64,000 nucleotides of DNA from an uncultured Trichococcus sp. (GCF_963667775.1 NZ_OY764015.1:1195168-1259167), one strand, 5' to 3'; shown: positions 8,018 to 17,366, counted from the stretch's first letter. Notes: a model not told the origin generated them from the letters alone. Program-made: numbers and translations.

Positions 8018-8056
8018 GCTGTTTATACCTGAAAAAGAGCACATTATTTCATTTTA

Positions 8057-8737
8057 TCAACGATTATTGACGAATTCGCTTGAGGATACGATCCGGGTAC
8101 CGTATTGTTGCCCGAACTCGGTATCATGCGTAACGATCAGGATGCCGGTCCCTCCAGCTGCGATTTCCTGGATCAACTTGCCGATGCTATCGGAAGATTC
8201 ACGGTCGAGCGCAGATGTCGGTTCATCAAAGCAAAGCACGCGTGGATTCAGCATCATCGCCCGAGCGATCGCGACCCTTTGCTTCTGGCCCCCGGACAAG
8301 GTCGACGGCATTGCCTCCAGTTTATCTTCCAATCCCATTTGCTCCAATAATCCGGCCGCTTTCGCCGTTAGCTCTTCGCGGCTGCCCAATTTCTGGGCAA
8401 GCGGTGCCTCCAGCAGATTTTCCAGCACCGAAAGGTTCGGGAACAAAGCGTAGTCCTGGAACACCATGCCGATTTTATTTTGGTAAAGACGCCTTTTTTT
8501 GTGGTCCACATATTCTGCGCCTTTCAGACCTTGTTTGCACAAGACGGCATCCTCGATAGAAATGGTGCCCTGGTCTGCTTTCTCCAGATTGTTGAGCAGG
8601 CGCATCAGGGTCGTTTTGCCGGTTCCGGAACGCCCCACAAGCACAACGATTTCATTTGGATCGATGTGGAATGAAAAATCATCGATTACGGTTATGTCAT
8701 GATAAGACTTTGTTAAATTCATCGCATTTAATAACAT
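8057..8737 (-). CDS. Amino-acid ABC transporter, ATP-binding protein
   Basis: A 226-residue ATPase of the polar amino-acid uptake class (GlnQ/HisP-like). Walker A GRSGTGKTT (about 35-43), the Q-loop VFQDYALF, the signature LSGGQKQR, Walker B VLCFDEPTSALD and the switch His in VTHD are all intact. It is the last gene of the T-box-controlled operon SBP-SBP-permease-ATPase, 15 bases after the permease. The C-terminus is a little shorter than in GlnQ, ending soon after the H-loop. The T-box specifier suggests histidine as substrate. Confidence 0.93.
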   Translation of the reverse strand: MLLNAMNLTKSYHDITVIDDFSFHIDPNEIVVLVGRSGTGKTTLMRLLNNLEKADQGTISIEDAVLCKQGLKGAEYVDHKKRRLYQNKIGMVFQDYALFPNLSVLENLLEAPLAQKLGSREELTAKAAGLLEQMGLEDKLEAMPSTLSGGQKQRVAIARAMMLNPRVLCFDEPTSALDRESSDSIGKLIQEIAAGGTGILIVTHDTEFGQQYGTRIVSSSEFVNNR

Positions 8738-8752
8738 GATTGCCGCTCCCCC

Positions 8753-9388
8753 CTAAAAGTTCCCTTTTGATTCAAGTTTGTTCAGCAGCACCGTAATGAC
8801 AGCCGTAACCGATAAATAGACGATACCGACTGCCAGGAAAGGCACCAACGAGGCATACGTATTCGCAGCGATCTGCCCTGCGCGCAACAGTTCCCCTAGA
8901 CCGATGACGTAAACCAAAGATGTATCTTTCACTAGCGCAATCACTTCATTCCCTACAGACGGCAATACGATCTTGGTGACCTGCGGAATGATTATTTTGA
9001 AAAACCCTCTGACCTTACCGATACCCAACACCGAAATGGCCTCGAACTGTCCTTTCGGAACGGCCGTGATGCCCCCGCGGAATATTTCCGCATAATAGGC
9101 AGCGTAGTTGATCATATATGCCAGAATCGCTGCCGAAAAACGATCCAGTGTAATGCCTATCAGCGGCAAACCGAAGAAAACAAACATCAATTGCAGCAGC
9201 AAGGGTGTCCCTCTCATGATGAAGACATATATCTGGATCAGAAAACCCAGCCACTTCGGTCCGTAAACCCGGATGACGGCGATCAGAAATCCTAACGGAA
9301 TGCTGGATACCCCTATGATGAAGAACAGCGTAAGTGTCATCTTCAAGCCGTCAAGCAATGATGGCAGTATCGTCTGTATCAAGTCCAT
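8753..9388 (-). CDS. Amino-acid ABC transporter, permease
   Basis: A 211-residue permease of the HisM/GlnP family with about five membrane spans. The cytoplasmic EAA loop, which contacts the ATPase, reads EAISVLGIGKVRGFFKIIIPQ (around residues 135-155). MRGTPLLLQL near the middle is a strong family signature. It is the only permease in the operon, so the transporter is probably a homodimer in the membrane. The gene sits 32 bases after the second binding protein. Confidence 0.93.
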   Translation of the reverse strand: MDLIQTILPSLLDGLKMTLTLFFIIGVSSIPLGFLIAVIRVYGPKWLGFLIQIYVFIMRGTPLLLQLMFVFFGLPLIGITLDRFSAAILAYMINYAAYYAEIFRGGITAVPKGQFEAISVLGIGKVRGFFKIIIPQVTKIVLPSVGNEVIALVKDTSLVYVIGLGELLRAGQIAANTYASLVPFLAVGIVYLSVTAVITVLLNKLESKGNF

Positions 9389-9420
9389 TTCATAAACCTC
9401 TTTCTTACCCTTTATTTTCG

Positions 9421-10221
9421 TTATTCACTATAGAACCATTTGTCGTAAATTTCATCAAAGGCCCCGTCTTCCTTCATATCGACCAAGGCTGCATCGACAC
9501 GCTCCTGCAGTTCTGTGTTGTCCTTTTTGAAGGCAACCGCCATTTCGTCTTCCCCGAAGTTATCGTCCAGGACACGGTAGATGTCTTTCCCGGACTGCTT
9601 CATGTAGTAACGGCCGTAGACTTCACCGACGACGATGGCATCCACACGGCCTGACTCCAAGTCGCTGAAAGCATTATTATTGGAAGGATAAAGCACCAGA
9701 TCCCCGCCCAATTTTTCAAATATCCCGGACTCATCTTCCATGATCTTGTCCACTGAACTGGAAGATTGTTGCGTCGAAACCAACTTTCCTTCCAGGTCCG
9801 CTTTCGTTTGGATGTCGCTATCCTTCAAGACGATGATGGATTGCGCATCCAAGATGTACGGTTCGCTCAAGAGGACTTTTTCGGCCCGTTCCGGCGTTAT
9901 GGCATAGCCATTCCAGATCATATCGATGTTCCCTGAATCCAATTCGGTTTCCTTCATTGCCCAATCGATCGGCTGAAAAACCATTTCGGCACCGATCCGT
10001 TCACCGACTTCCTTCGCCAGGTCAACATCGAATCCGATGATTTCATTGTTGTCATCACGGAATCCCATCGGCGCAAAAGTATCATCCAAACCCACGACCA
10101 GCGTTTCCTCAGGAACAACTTCCGAGCTGGCGGAAGTGTCATCGGCAGTCCCTCCGGCGCATCCAGCCAATACCAATAGACCCGTTCCGACCAAGGCAGC
10201 TTTTTTTAGCTTATCCAACAT
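9421..10221 (-). CDS. Amino-acid ABC transporter substrate-binding lipoprotein (second copy)
   Basis: A 266-residue extracellular solute-binding protein (family 3, HisJ/GlnH-like). A signal peptide ends in the lipobox LAGC, so it is probably lipid-anchored at Cys about 20. The start at 10221 is chosen for the GGGGGA site. Conserved ligand-site segments include DDTFAPMGF, GFDVDLAKEVGERIG and the ligand-binding region MIWNGYAIT. It is a paralogue of the upstream gene (10251-11048), with a 72-base stretch (9904-9975) differing by about one base from 10734-10805. Two receptors probably share one permease/ATPase. Confidence 0.94.
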   Translation of the reverse strand: MLDKLKKAALVGTGLLVLAGCAGGTADDTSASSEVVPEETLVVGLDDTFAPMGFRDDNNEIIGFDVDLAKEVGERIGAEMVFQPIDWAMKETELDSGNIDMIWNGYAITPERAEKVLLSEPYILDAQSIIVLKDSDIQTKADLEGKLVSTQQSSSSVDKIMEDESGIFEKLGGDLVLYPSNNNAFSDLESGRVDAIVVGEVYGRYYMKQSGKDIYRVLDDNFGEDEMAVAFKKDNTELQERVDAALVDMKEDGAFDEIYDKWFYSE

Positions 10222-10250
10222 TCGACTTTCCCCCTTAACCAACAATTTTG

Positions 10251-11048
10251 TTATTCAGCGAACCAAGTAGCATAGATTTCATCGTAGGTTCCATCTTCAC
10301 GCATATCATTCATCGCTGCATCGATTGCTTCTTTCAGCGCGACATCTTCCTTGCGGACACCTATACCATATTCTTCGTCGCCAAAATTATCGTCAAGAAC
10401 AGCAAACTTTTCCTCGCCTTTTAGTTTCATCGTATAACGGCCCAACACTTCGTCAACGACGATTGCATCACTGCGGCCGCTTTCCAGGTCATTGAACACA
10501 TCGTTGAAGGTAGGGTACAAAATCGGCGCGCCCCCATCAAACTCAGCAGCAATACCCGTTTCGTCGGCATTGATGGCATCGAATGCTGCAGATCCTTGTT
10601 GCGTCGCGACGACTTTCCCGGCCAAATCGGCTTTTGTTTCGATATCACTGTCCGCCAGCGTGACAATGATTTGGCTGTTGTTCAAATATGGTTCTGAGAA
10701 CAACACTTTCTCTTTGCGTTCTTCCGTTATCGTATAGCCATTCCAGATCATATCGATGTTCCCTGAAGCCAATTCGGTTTCCTTCATTGCCCAATCGATC
10801 GGCTGGAAAGTGATTTCCACATCCAAGCGTTCTGCAACCTCTTTCGCCAACTCGACATCGAAACCGACGATTTCGCCACTCTCATCTTTGAAGCCCATCG
10901 GCGCAAAGGTATCGTCCAGCCCCATCACCAATGTTTCTTTGATCCCTGAATCTTCCGACACGATTGCAGAAGAATCCTCGGCAGCGCCTCCACCGCATGC
11001 AGCCAATAAACTTGTAGATGCCAACAACATTAATGCTAATTTTTTCAT
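10251..11048 (-). CDS. Amino-acid ABC transporter substrate-binding lipoprotein (first copy)
   Basis: A 265-residue family 3 solute-binding protein and first gene of the operon. The signal peptide ends in LLAACGGG, giving lipidation at Cys about 18. The ATG at 11048 follows GAGGAG; the longer upstream frame runs back into the T-box terminator region and is not used. The same ligand-site segments as its neighbour are present (DDTFAPMGF, GFDVELAKEVAERL, MIWNGYTIT). Expression should depend on the T-box at 11127-11375, whose specifier triplet reads CAC, so histidine limitation is the predicted inducer. Confidence 0.94.
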   Translation of the reverse strand: MKKLALMLLASTSLLAACGGGAAEDSSAIVSEDSGIKETLVMGLDDTFAPMGFKDESGEIVGFDVELAKEVAERLDVEITFQPIDWAMKETELASGNIDMIWNGYTITEERKEKVLFSEPYLNNSQIIVTLADSDIETKADLAGKVVATQQGSAAFDAINADETGIAAEFDGGAPILYPTFNDVFNDLESGRSDAIVVDEVLGRYTMKLKGEEKFAVLDDNFGDEEYGIGVRKEDVALKEAIDAAMNDMREDGTYDEIYATWFAE

Positions 11049-11126
11049 ATTCTTCTCCTCCATATATGTGTACTTTTTTACTGCCTTATTTTTGTGGTGG
11101 TCCCCCATCACGCCGTTTCCAATAAA

Positions 11127-11375
11127 AAAAGCCCTCTAACTTTCTCCTGAAAGTTAAAGGACGATTGAAGTCGTGGTTCCACCTTTTTTTGCGGCATCTT
11201 CACAGAAACCGCCTCATAACGTTCCGTTTGAAACGTCAGTGCTGTAACGGGCACAACCGAGTCAACCTACTGAGAAAGCGGATGCTGTCTTTTCGGGATC
11301 CTTGCTCAGAGATGTGATTTCACTGATTGCTATTGTCTGCTCACACCACCCGCAAACTCTCTGGAAATAGTCAAA
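11127..11375 (-). promoter_or_regulatory. T-box riboswitch, probable histidine specifier
   Basis: This is the leader of the amino-acid ABC operon. The T-box core AAGGTGGAACCACG (11172-11185) is followed by the terminator stem at 11132-11160 and a T-run. Stem I begins AGAGAGTTTGCGGGTGGTG (11343-11362, minus strand). In other T-boxes the specifier sits just before A-5N-GAGC, giving GGC in glyQS as I recall it and GTA in the valS leader of this window. Here that position reads CAC (11314-11316), a His codon. Overlapping alternatives ATC (Ile) and TCA (Ser) fit the spacing less well. The promoter is at 11415-11442. Confidence 0.85.
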
Positions 11376-11414
11376 AGTTACTTTTTCTCTTCATTGCATT
11401 TAGAATTTAAGACA

Positions 11415-11442
11415 ATAATACCACAGCCTTCGTTAAATGCAA
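11415..11442 (-). promoter_or_regulatory. Promoter of the T-box ABC operon
   Basis: On the minus strand TTGCAT (11437-11442) and TATTAT (11415-11420) are 16 bases apart, about 40 bases before stem I of the T-box. Confidence 0.55.
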
Positions 11443-11482
11443 GCATTTCATTAAAAAACATCTCATTCATTTCTCATCAGAA

Positions 11483-12007
11483 TCAATCATACATCCAGCC
11501 AACCAGCTTGAACAATGGATAATAAATTAGAATGAACAACACAATATTCAGCACAATGGTCGGTCCTAATCGCTCTGATGCAAATGCGCTGAAATCAAGC
11601 TGTGTGATGCCCATCAAACTGTAGAAGCCAAAAACGAACGAATCCACCATAACGATCGCGCTGATGAACAACAGCGCCAACACGAAAACATTTTCCGTCA
11701 GGTATTTCTGCATTTTCTTCACGAAGTACACGATCACCGCAAAAGCGACTGCGTAAACACCCAGAATGCCACTATAATAGCTGTCGAACAACAGACCGAA
11801 CAGAACCGCATACAATTGCATCGGCTGCTTCGGGAAATAGTAGGCAAACAGCACGAACCCGAACAGCATCAAGTGCGGCACGAGAATATACTCTTCACTG
11901 ACAAACTGACCCGGGAAGGCGTTGATCAAAAATCCATCCAAGATCAAAAGCAAGTAAAGCATCAGAGGGATGAAATAAGTGTGATGTAAAGATCTGTTCT
12001 GCACCAT
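11483..12007 (-). CDS. mreD: Rod shape-determining protein MreD
   Basis: A 174-residue membrane protein with five or six hydrophobic spans, part of the elongasome that guides lateral wall synthesis. PHLMLFGFVL and LFGLLFDSYYSGILG fit the MreD family, where a 'D' after GLL is typical. The ATG at 12007 overlaps the mreC stop by one base (TGATG), which decides the start and implies translational coupling. It is the last gene of mreB-mreC-mreD. No clear terminator follows before the T-box promoter. Confidence 0.9.
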   Translation of the reverse strand: MVQNRSLHHTYFIPLMLYLLLILDGFLINAFPGQFVSEEYILVPHLMLFGFVLFAYYFPKQPMQLYAVLFGLLFDSYYSGILGVYAVAFAVIVYFVKKMQKYLTENVFVLALLFISAIVMVDSFVFGFYSLMGITQLDFSAFASERLGPTIVLNIVLFILIYYPLFKLVGWMYD

Positions 12008-12861
12008 CACTCACCACTCCCGCTCAGCCTTTTGATGACGGTCACGAACCGGATATTGTAAACCTCTCCGGCAGGCTCAATCGTCACTTGCTTGAAGAGA
12101 CCGTAGCTGTCCATGGATACTTCTTTGACGGTACCGATCAATAAGGAACTCGGCGAAACGCCGCCCAATCCGGATGTCGCCACGCTGTCTCCGGGATTGA
12201 TCACCGCATCGGGAGCAATTTGGGACATGGAGAGCCTCTTCGTATTTTCATCATAGCCGTTCACGATTCCATGAACAGGCCCGGATTCGGTTTGGATCTC
12301 TGCTGACACGCGGTTAGTCGTGTCGTTTGAAGTAGTCAGCAAGAGCACTTTCGCACTGGTTGAATTCACTTCGGATACACGGCCGATCAGACCGTTTCCG
12401 GCCATCACCGACATATCGACCTCCACCCCATCATTGGATCCTTTGTCGATTACGATCTGGTTCAACCAGCTATCCGGGTTGCGGGAAACCACAGAGGCAT
12501 TGATCTGTTCATATTCCGATAAAGTATTCTTCAATTCAAGTTCTTCCTGCATCCGCGCATTTTCTTGTTCCAGATTGTAGACTTGCACTTGCAGTTCATA
12601 AACGGTATCAATTTTACTTTTTAAAGATTGGTTTTCTTCATACGTATTCATCAGGTTATCGACTGAATCAACAAAATTCGCCACTACTTCCGCTGGCTTA
12701 GAAAATATTCTCGCAATGGAGCCTGTCACATCGTTCCCCACTTGTTGCGGTACCGATGTATCTTCTCTGTTGTTGGTTAGAGAGTATGCTATCAAGCTGA
12801 TAAAGGTAATCACACTGATCAATAGAATAATCAATTTTTTATTGTTAAAAAACTGATTCAC
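12007..12861 (-). CDS. mreC: Rod shape-determining protein MreC
   Basis: A 284-residue bitopic protein: one N-terminal membrane span (about 10-27), a coiled coil (about 65-110), then the extracellular beta-barrel pair of MreC, with SVVSRNPDSWLNQIVIDKGS and VGVISEV-like segments (GLIGRVSEV). It links MreB filaments to the wall synthases. The GTG start (12861) is set by the GAGGTG site 5 bases upstream. It overlaps mreD and follows mreB by 47 bases. Confidence 0.95.
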   Translation of the reverse strand: MNQFFNNKKLIILLISVITFISLIAYSLTNNREDTSVPQQVGNDVTGSIARIFSKPAEVVANFVDSVDNLMNTYEENQSLKSKIDTVYELQVQVYNLEQENARMQEELELKNTLSEYEQINASVVSRNPDSWLNQIVIDKGSNDGVEVDMSVMAGNGLIGRVSEVNSTSAKVLLLTTSNDTTNRVSAEIQTESGPVHGIVNGYDENTKRLSMSQIAPDAVINPGDSVATSGLGGVSPSSLLIGTVKEVSMDSYGLFKQVTIEPAGEVYNIRFVTVIKRLSGSGE

Positions 12862-12908
12862 ATTGACACCTCATTTCGTACATCACTTTCAATTGCATTC
12901 ATTATGGC

Positions 12909-13931
12909 TTACTGTCTAAAATTTTTACGCTTATAGACGTTAATGTTCTTCAATGTTTCGCCTGTCCCGATGGAGACGCAATCCAATGGATCATTGGCGA
13001 TAAATACCGGAACTTCCGCTTCCGCCGAAATGACTTCAGCGATATTCTTCAGAAGAGCGCCGCCGCCTGTCAGAACGATGCCATGATCGATGACGTCAGC
13101 CGATATTTCAGGTGGCGTCTCTTCCAGCACTTCCCTCACGGAAAGGATGATATTCTCGACCACATCATGAATCGCAACCGCAATATCCTCGGCATGGATC
13201 TCCAGAGTCTTGGGCAAGCCATTCACCATATCACGGCCCCTTATTTCCATGGAACCGTAGGAAGCTGCTTTTTTGATATCGGCACAACCGATCGCTATTT
13301 TGATGTCTTCAGCAGTCCGTTCGCCGATCAACAGGCCATACTTTTTGCGTATGAATTGAATGATCGCCTCATCCATCCGATCGCCACCGGCTGTACTGGA
13401 GCGGCTCGTAACGATTCCTCCGAGTGAAATCGTCGCAACATCCGTCGTCCCGCCACCGATGTCCACTACCATGTTTCCCGTAGGCGCGTGCACCGGAAGA
13501 CCCGCCCCCACCGCGGCAGCAAAGGGCTCTTCGATGATGAAAGCTTCTTTGGCGCCGGCGGTCCGGGTAGCATCAAGAACTGCCCGCTTCTCGACTTCCG
13601 TAACACCACTCGGTACGCAGACCATCACATATGGTTTGATGAATGTATTCCCAGTCGCTTTTTTGATGAAATATTTCATCATTGCGACAGTTGTATCATA
13701 ATCCGCAATGACACCTTCTTTCATCGGACGCGATGCCACGATGGTACCGGGTGTCCTGCCGAGCATCTGGAAAGCTTCTTCTCCAACGGACAGAATCTCT
13801 CCCGTATGGATATTTTTGGCGACGACAGAAGGTTCTCTGATCACGATGCCCTTGCCGGCTATGAAGACGATCGTATTGGCCGTACCTAAATCAATACCGA
13901 TGTTTTTACCTTTAAAATTCAAACTTACCAA
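12909..13931 (-). CDS. mreB: Rod shape-determining protein MreB (actin-like)
   Basis: A 340-residue bacterial actin. The phosphate-1 loop GIDLGTANT (about 11-19), phosphate-2 [12 protein letters not shown] and the adenosine motif [11 protein letters not shown] are intact. It polymerises under the membrane and directs lateral wall growth. The start is TTG (13931) behind AAGGATG. Presence of mreBCD implies rod-like or elongating cells. The 308 bases upstream to the cold-shock gene hold a weak TAAAAT -10 near 13990-13999 and the csp terminator, and nothing else clear. Confidence 0.96.
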   Translation of the reverse strand: MVSLNFKGKNIGIDLGTANTIVFIAGKGIVIREPSVVAKNIHTGEILSVGEEAFQMLGRTPGTIVASRPMKEGVIADYDTTVAMMKYFIKKATGNTFIKPYVMVCVPSGVTEVEKRAVLDATRTAGAKEAFIIEEPFAAAVGAGLPVHAPTGNMVVDIGGGTTDVATISLGGIVTSRSSTAGGDRMDEAIIQFIRKKYGLLIGERTAEDIKIAIGCADIKKAASYGSMEIRGRDMVNGLPKTLEIHAEDIAVAIHDVVENIILSVREVLEETPPEISADVIDHGIVLTGGGALLKNIAEVISAEAEVPVFIANDPLDCVSIGTGETLKNINVYKRKNFRQ

Positions 13932-14184
13932 GTACTTCTCATCCTTCCGTCTGATTGACTACAAACTCTCCCACAAACAAATTCTTTTCTATTTTACCAC
14001 AAACCGGAACAAGAAAAACACCAATGTAACAAACAAAAGAAAGAATTAATCAATTTGACAGGAATGCAGTCGATTGGTAATACTGCCCCCAATTCCCCTC
14101 CTGATCGACACAATCTATTCGCACTATTCACAGGGAATATCCGGGCGGATCGGAGTTCCAGGACGAACATCGGACATCCGGCAT

Positions 14185-14218
14185 TTAAAAAGGCCCGAGA
14201 CAGTGTCCCGGGCCTTTC
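14185..14218 (-). terminator. Terminator of the first cold-shock gene
   Basis: GGCCCG (14192-14197) and CGGGCC (14209-14214) enclose GAGACAGTGTC-like sequence, with a T-run on the minus strand. The GAGACA-N-TGTC core recurs in the ezrA terminator at 23501-23533. Confidence 0.85.
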
Positions 14219-14239
14219 GATCGATTAAGTTAAGATAAA

Positions 14240-14440
14240 TTAGATTTTTTCAACGTTGGCAGCTTGCGCTCCACGATTTCCCTCAACGATTTCGAATGAA
14301 ACGGCTTGTCCTTCTTCCAATGACTTGAATCCGTCGCCTAAGATAGCTGAGAAATGTACGAATACATCATCTCCGCTTTCGCGTTCGATAAATCCGAAGC
14401 CTTTTTCTGCGTTAAACCATTTTACTGTTCCATTTTCCAT
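14240..14440 (-). CDS. Cold-shock protein, CspA family
   Basis: A 66-residue single OB-fold RNA chaperone. RNP1 KGFGFIE and RNP2 VFVHFS are present, as is the [11 protein letters not shown] start. A GAGGAGG site lies before the ATG at 14440. A second csp lies at 37424-37624 and is clearly a paralogue (same length, most residues shared). Both have leaders of about 80 bases or more, as usual for csp mRNAs. Confidence 0.96.
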   Translation of the reverse strand: MENGTVKWFNAEKGFGFIERESGDDVFVHFSAILGDGFKSLEEGQAVSFEIVEGNRGAQAANVEKI

Positions 14441-14618
14441 GAAAAATTCCTCCTCGTGCAAAGCACTCTAAATTGTTATTCTTGCTTTTGGTACGATAGG
14501 AATGTTCATGACAATCTTTTCTTTACCAAACAAAAACACTAACATAATGATATATCAGGTTTGCCGATATTGCAAGTTTTTTGCCATCAAATTTTCATTT
14601 CAGCTTGCCCAAGCGGAA

Positions 14619-15308
14619 CTAAATGATGCCGTATTCCCGCAGGCTGAGATAATCGTCGACCCCGATGATGAAATGATCGAGGATTTCGATCCCCATCATT
14701 TCTCCGCACTCCACCATCCTTCGGGTAAAGACCAGATCGGCTTCCGAGGGATCGGGATTACCGGAAGGATGATTGTGCGCAAGGATGATCCGTGCAGCGG
14801 CAAATCTTACCGCCTCCCGGAAGATTTCGCGCGGATGCGCAACCGAACTGTTCAGACTGCCGATGAAGATCGTCTTCTTCTTGATGATTTCGTTCTTTGT
14901 GTTCAGATAGACAGCCACCACGTGCTCTTGTTGGAGGTCGCGCATCTCTTTCTGCAGAAGTGTCCCGGCACTTTGCGTCGAGGTGATCGTTCCGCTCTTC
15001 AGTTGCGTGGCATTGGCTATACGCACGCCCAATTCGACACAGGCCTTGATTTCGATCGCTTTGGTTCGACCGATTCCGTGGATCGCGGTCAATTCTTCCA
15101 GCGAGGCCAGCTTCAAGGAATGTAGATCTTCGAACTCATTCAGCACCCGTAAAGCCAACTGCATAACATTGCTGTCTCTGGGTCCCGTCCGCAGAACGAT
15201 CGCCAATAATTCATGCGTCGCCAAGGCTTTTTCTCCGAATTGATCCAATCTTTCACGCGGGCGCGAGGCTTTGGGAACCTCCATCAGCAGATTTGTTTCT
15301 TGCACCAT
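14619..15308 (-). CDS. radC: RadC family JAB/MPN-domain protein
   Basis: A 229-residue RadC/YsxA-type protein. The N-terminal helix-hairpin-helix region reads AIHGIGRTKAIEIKA (about 75-89). The C-terminal JAMM metal site HNHPSGNPDPSEAD (178-191) is complete, with the upstream Glu of this fold. Despite the name, a DNA-repair role is not established for the family. It is the last gene of valS-folC-HAD-radC, 59 bases after the HAD gene. Confidence 0.95.
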   Translation of the reverse strand: MVQETNLLMEVPKASRPRERLDQFGEKALATHELLAIVLRTGPRDSNVMQLALRVLNEFEDLHSLKLASLEELTAIHGIGRTKAIEIKACVELGVRIANATQLKSGTITSTQSAGTLLQKEMRDLQQEHVVAVYLNTKNEIIKKKTIFIGSLNSSVAHPREIFREAVRFAAARIILAHNHPSGNPDPSEADLVFTRRMVECGEMMGIEILDHFIIGVDDYLSLREYGII

Positions 15309-15367
15309 CCTGTTTTACCCCTTTCCTTCCGTCTACTCAATAGATACGCAAGAAGGAGCGGAACAGG

Positions 15368-16027
15368 TTATTTCTCTTTCAACCAATCTATGACCGCATG
15401 CAAGTCCGGCAAAATCGCTATCGTTTTCGCCTTGGCTTCATCATCGGGAACGATCAGATCGGGGATCATGATCACTTCGATACCCGCATCATAGGCCGCG
15501 CGGATGCCGTTAAGCGAGTCTTCCAGGATCAGACAGTCCTCTTTCGGAATGTCGAGGGGTTTCCAGGCGGTCAGGAAAATTTCCGGATCCGGTTTGGCGA
15601 AGGACACTTCATCACCGCAGACTTGGTAGCGGAAGTACTGCGAAATATCAGCCAATTCAAGGTAGAAGCTGACTTCTCTCCTCCTGCTGCTGGAAGCAAC
15701 GACGCAGACCACGCCTTCCTCCTTCAGAAAGCCCAACAGATCGTAAAGTCCTTTTTTGATCGGCAGCCCCTGCTCGGAGGCGATGTCCGTCTGCCTCTTC
15801 TTCATTTTCCTCAGGAATCGTTCCGCCAATTCAGCATCGCCGAAGTCGGAAGCCAATTCAGGCATCACATCTTTATCGGACCGCCCTACTTGCTTCAGGT
15901 AATAATCGAAGTCGAACGCTATCGGCAAAGCAAGTTCTTCAGCCAATTCGCCTTGCGCCTGATATCCCAACGTTTCCGTATCGAACATCAATCCATCCAT
16001 ATCAAAAATGACCGCTTTTTTACGCAT
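15368..16027 (-). CDS. HAD-superfamily phosphatase (beta-phosphoglucomutase-like)
   Basis: A 219-residue haloacid dehalogenase hydrolase. Motif I FDMDGLMFDTE (8-18) contains the nucleophile Asp. The Ser/Thr motif appears as VVASSSRR, the Lys as FAKPDPEIF, and motif III as ILEDSLNGI. The helical cap at residues 15-85 marks subfamily IA. The substrate is not predictable, though small sugar phosphates are likely. It starts 1 base after folC stops, so the two are coupled. Confidence 0.9.
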   Translation of the reverse strand: MRKKAVIFDMDGLMFDTETLGYQAQGELAEELALPIAFDFDYYLKQVGRSDKDVMPELASDFGDAELAERFLRKMKKRQTDIASEQGLPIKKGLYDLLGFLKEEGVVCVVASSSRRREVSFYLELADISQYFRYQVCGDEVSFAKPDPEIFLTAWKPLDIPKEDCLILEDSLNGIRAAYDAGIEVIMIPDLIVPDDEAKAKTIAILPDLHAVIDWLKEK

Positions 16028-16028
16028 C

Positions 16029-17339
16029 TCAAAACTCCTTATCCTTTAATAAATAATGTCTTACTTCGGAAAGAAAATACAGCGAACCGGTAATCAACAA
16101 CAGGTCTTCTTCAGCTTGTTTCGCCTTCAGATCATCGATCGCAAAGCGCCAATCTTCGTAGGCTGCAGCTTCCGGCACGTCCACCCGCTCGCACAATTCT
16201 TTGACTGATGCAGCCCTCGGGAAATCGAAGCTGGTCACGTGCAGCCTGCTACCGGGAATCGACTTGATCAACTGGCCCATTTCCTCCAGATCCTTATCCG
16301 CCAAAGCCGCCAACAGGATGGTGATGCCCTTATCAGAAAACTTCTTCTTGATCGCTTCAGCCAGCACTTCCATAGCCGGGATATTGTGGGCGCCATCCAG
16401 CATGATGAACGGTTTTTGCGAGACAATTTCCATCCGGACCGGCCAAGCCGTTCCCAGTAACCCTGATTTGATCGTGGTCTCCGAGTAACTTAAAGCGTGC
16501 TTTTCGCAGAACAGCAGGAAAGTTTGCAACGCTGTAGCCGCATTGTCGACTTGATGGCCACCCATCAGTGCGATTTCAAGGTTCTCGAAGCTGCCTAACG
16601 AAGACGAAAAATCAAAGACTTCATGATAATCGGAACCCTCACGCCAATTGGCGATGCTGAAGTCCCGGCCGAACTCATACAAAGGCGCGGTTTTCCCCCC
16701 TGCAGTGTCCCCCATCACTGACAAAGCTTCTTCAGGCAATCTTCCGATGACGACAGGTGTCCCTTGCTTGATGATCCCGGCCTTCTGGTAGGCGATCTCC
16801 GCAATGGTATCCCCAAGGATATTGCTGTGGTCTTTGCCTATCGTCGTGATGAGCGACAAATCCGGCTCGGCAACATTTGTGCTGTCGTAAAGCCCGCCCA
16901 GACCGACTTCCAACAATACGACATCGCAAGGATGTGACCCAAAATAGGAAAACATCATGGCGGTCACTACTTCGAATTCCGTCAGCGGCCCCATATCCGT
17001 CTGGCCGATTTCTTCGTAGAGTGCATGCAGGATGTTCGCTTGCTCCAATACGTCTTCATCCGGGATATTCGCCCCATTCACGCTGATCCTTTCATTGAAA
17101 CTGACGATATGCGGCGAGGTGAAAGTCCCTACCGTATAGCCGGCAGCCATGAACAAACTTCGTAAATAAGCAACATTCGATCCTTTTCCGTTCGTTCCGG
17201 CTATATGGATGGATCTGAATTTGCGCTCCGGGTGATCCATTTTTTCCATCAACCATTTCATTCGGACTATTCCCGGCTTAGGACCCATGCCTTTGCGGGT
17301 ATGGATCCATTCCATCGCCTCTTCATAAGTTGCAAACAT
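16029..17339 (-). CDS. folC: Folylpolyglutamate synthase / dihydrofolate synthase
   Basis: A 436-residue Mur-ligase-like enzyme that adds glutamate to folates, and possibly to dihydropteroate. The P-loop IAGTNGKGS (46-54), LEVGLGGLYDSTN and the C-terminal LDGAHNIPA identify it. It follows valS by 95 bases, the common valS-folC arrangement in Bacilli. A strong hairpin (17367-17408) lies in that gap but lacks a good T-run, so partial read-through from valS is likely. Confidence 0.95.
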   Translation of the reverse strand: MFATYEEAMEWIHTRKGMGPKPGIVRMKWLMEKMDHPERKFRSIHIAGTNGKGSNVAYLRSLFMAAGYTVGTFTSPHIVSFNERISVNGANIPDEDVLEQANILHALYEEIGQTDMGPLTEFEVVTAMMFSYFGSHPCDVVLLEVGLGGLYDSTNVAEPDLSLITTIGKDHSNILGDTIAEIAYQKAGIIKQGTPVVIGRLPEEALSVMGDTAGGKTAPLYEFGRDFSIANWREGSDYHEVFDFSSSLGSFENLEIALMGGHQVDNAATALQTFLLFCEKHALSYSETTIKSGLLGTAWPVRMEIVSQKPFIMLDGAHNIPAMEVLAEAIKKKFSDKGITILLAALADKDLEEMGQLIKSIPGSRLHVTSFDFPRAASVKELCERVDVPEAAAYEDWRFAIDDLKAKQAEEDLLLITGSLYFLSEVRHYLLKDKEF

Positions 17340-17366
17340 CTACCTCTTCACTCCATTTCTATTTAA

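Noticed and set aside
11311-11320. Isoleucine (ATC) or serine (TCA) as the specifier of the ABC-operon T-box
   Set aside because: Both overlap CAC, but the spacing to the GAGC element in the Val leader of this window and in glyQS as recalled favours CAC. Kept as an alternative in the finding.
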